Positions 63,221-64,000 of a DNA stretch of 64,000 bases are shown here, piece after piece. Under the pieces are notes generated by a model. The model did not search any database. It saw only the letters and a list, made by a program, of their open reading frames with translations, and was not told the origin of the DNA. How positions within the stretch are numbered: position 1 is the first letter of the stretch; each line of letters opens with the position of its first letter. Origin of the DNA: Atherinomorus stipes (Eukaryota; Chordata; Actinopteri; Atheriniformes; Atherinidae); the NCBI GenBank assembly GCA_023101725.1, contig JALJCO010008621.1, positions 1,099,001 through 1,163,000 of the forward strand, read 5' to 3'. Position numbers and translations under genes: made by a program.

Positions 63221-64000
63221 GAGTTACTTCAAACAATTTCTTTATATGAAACTTATTTTGAAGATATGAAAATTCCTTACTCAGGAAGAAATACTTAGAT
63301 GTTCAAATGTTAATGACACCAACAAAAAAACAGAGCGCTGTGTTTTTTTTGTTTGTTTGTTTGTTTGTTTTTTATTCTCCTGACCAACTGTAGTTTAAAG
63401 GCATCCCCCATATAAAAAAGCAATTTTCTCTTTCATTTCTTTGCTTTTCTGTCTTGGGACCATGCAGTGGAAATAAAAGTTTCAACTATGGTTTATCACC
63501 CTCACTATAGAGCTATTATCAGTCCTAAAAATCAGCTAATAAATTTTTTGTGTACTCACCCACAGCACTGGAGGAAATATTTCTTGTGGAATCAGAATTA
63601 ATCTGGCTCACTTTTCTAAGCGTTTAACATTAATTTTATGGCTCCCACTAAAAACAAAAATGCTGCAACTGATTGAGTGTACAAATTGCGGAAAATAACT
63701 TTGCTAAGTTGGATTTTTGAGAACTGGTGTAGAAACAGCATCAACTTGTTATGTATAAGTCTATGAAGCAATCTATCCTGGAAATGCCTCCACATTCCTA
63801 ATAAAAGATACATTTTTAAATGAAGACCTTCCATGCTGATGTTCTGGGCAATTTTGAGGGCTTTTTTTTTTCACCTCAAATATTCCTGAGCTGCAGCTAT
63901 ACCTTTCGGCAAACATTAAAAATAAATCTTATCTATCCAAACACAGAGGTACCCCCTGCAGTAATCCATCATACATATACATATCACATACTGTATAAAC
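63221..64000 (+). other. 3' UTR and downstream of the AMIGO gene
   Basis: Non-coding and AT-rich, with a TTTG repeat near 63350-63370. AATAAA poly(A) signals lie at 63472, 63538, 63800 and 63921. The first follows the stop by about 250 bp; which is used is unknown. Confidence 0.6.
63472..63477 (+). terminator. Candidate polyadenylation signal
   Basis: A canonical AATAAA, the first after the AMIGO stop codon. Later copies at 63538, 63800 and 63921 could give longer transcripts. Confidence 0.45.

Overview
This window looks like a ray-finned (teleost) fish genome. The evidence is two vertebrate neural genes, broken by introns or carried on a single vertebrate-style coding exon, set in AT-rich non-coding DNA. 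The repeats are also of teleost type: a Tc1-like transposon with stop codons, Rex1/L2/CR1-like and other LINE fragments, a tRNA-derived SINE with a fish-type tail, hAT, PIF/Harbinger and TTAA-flanked MITEs, and long TATC, TA, GAAA and TTTTC microsatellites. There are no operons, no CRISPR array and no bacterial features.

Two genes are well supported. On the minus strand at 21682-22185 is the first coding exon of the metabotropic glutamate receptor gene grm7: signal peptide plus the start of the extracellular glutamate-binding domain, ending in a non-canonical GC splice donor. No second grm7 exon was found to its left, so bases 1 to about 21681 are best read as part of a very long intron 1. 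On the plus strand at 61853-63220 is an intact single-exon AMIGO-family adhesion gene (LRRNT, about six LRRs, LRRCT, one Ig domain, transmembrane helix, short tail), closest by eye to AMIGO3. The two genes point away from each other across about 39.7 kb with no other convincing gene. Stretches of that interval look like typical vertebrate conserved non-coding DNA, but this cannot be tested from one sequence.

Layout. 1-4.5 kb: AT-rich grm7 intron. 4.5-14.3 kb: a dense stack of mobile elements, comprising a microsatellite with nested MITEs, a LINE split by a MITE, an inverted pair of TTAA elements, a PIF/Harbinger MITE and a foldback element with an exon-like ORF. 16.56-17.24 kb: an unrecognised plus-strand gene start (CRE-containing promoter-like block and two coding exons that join in frame) lying antisense inside the inferred grm7 intron, possibly followed by decayed exons to 20.1 kb. 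17.3 kb: a SINE. 21.7-23.7 kb: grm7 exon and its 5' flank. 23.7-49 kb: mostly unique AT-rich intergenic DNA, interrupted at 32.5-34.6 kb by strange poly-G/poly-A blocks. 49.4-52.7 kb: a hAT-like MITE with an internal tandem repeat, then a LINE split by an 893-bp DNA transposon that still carries a broken THAP-domain exon. 57.1-58.4 kb: a dead Tc1 element. 58.5-64 kb: upstream region, gene and 3' UTR of the AMIGO gene.

Functionally, grm7 (presynaptic glutamate autoreceptor) and AMIGO proteins (neurite and synapse adhesion, Kv2 partners) are both neuronal. Shared regulatory elements between them are possible but unproven.
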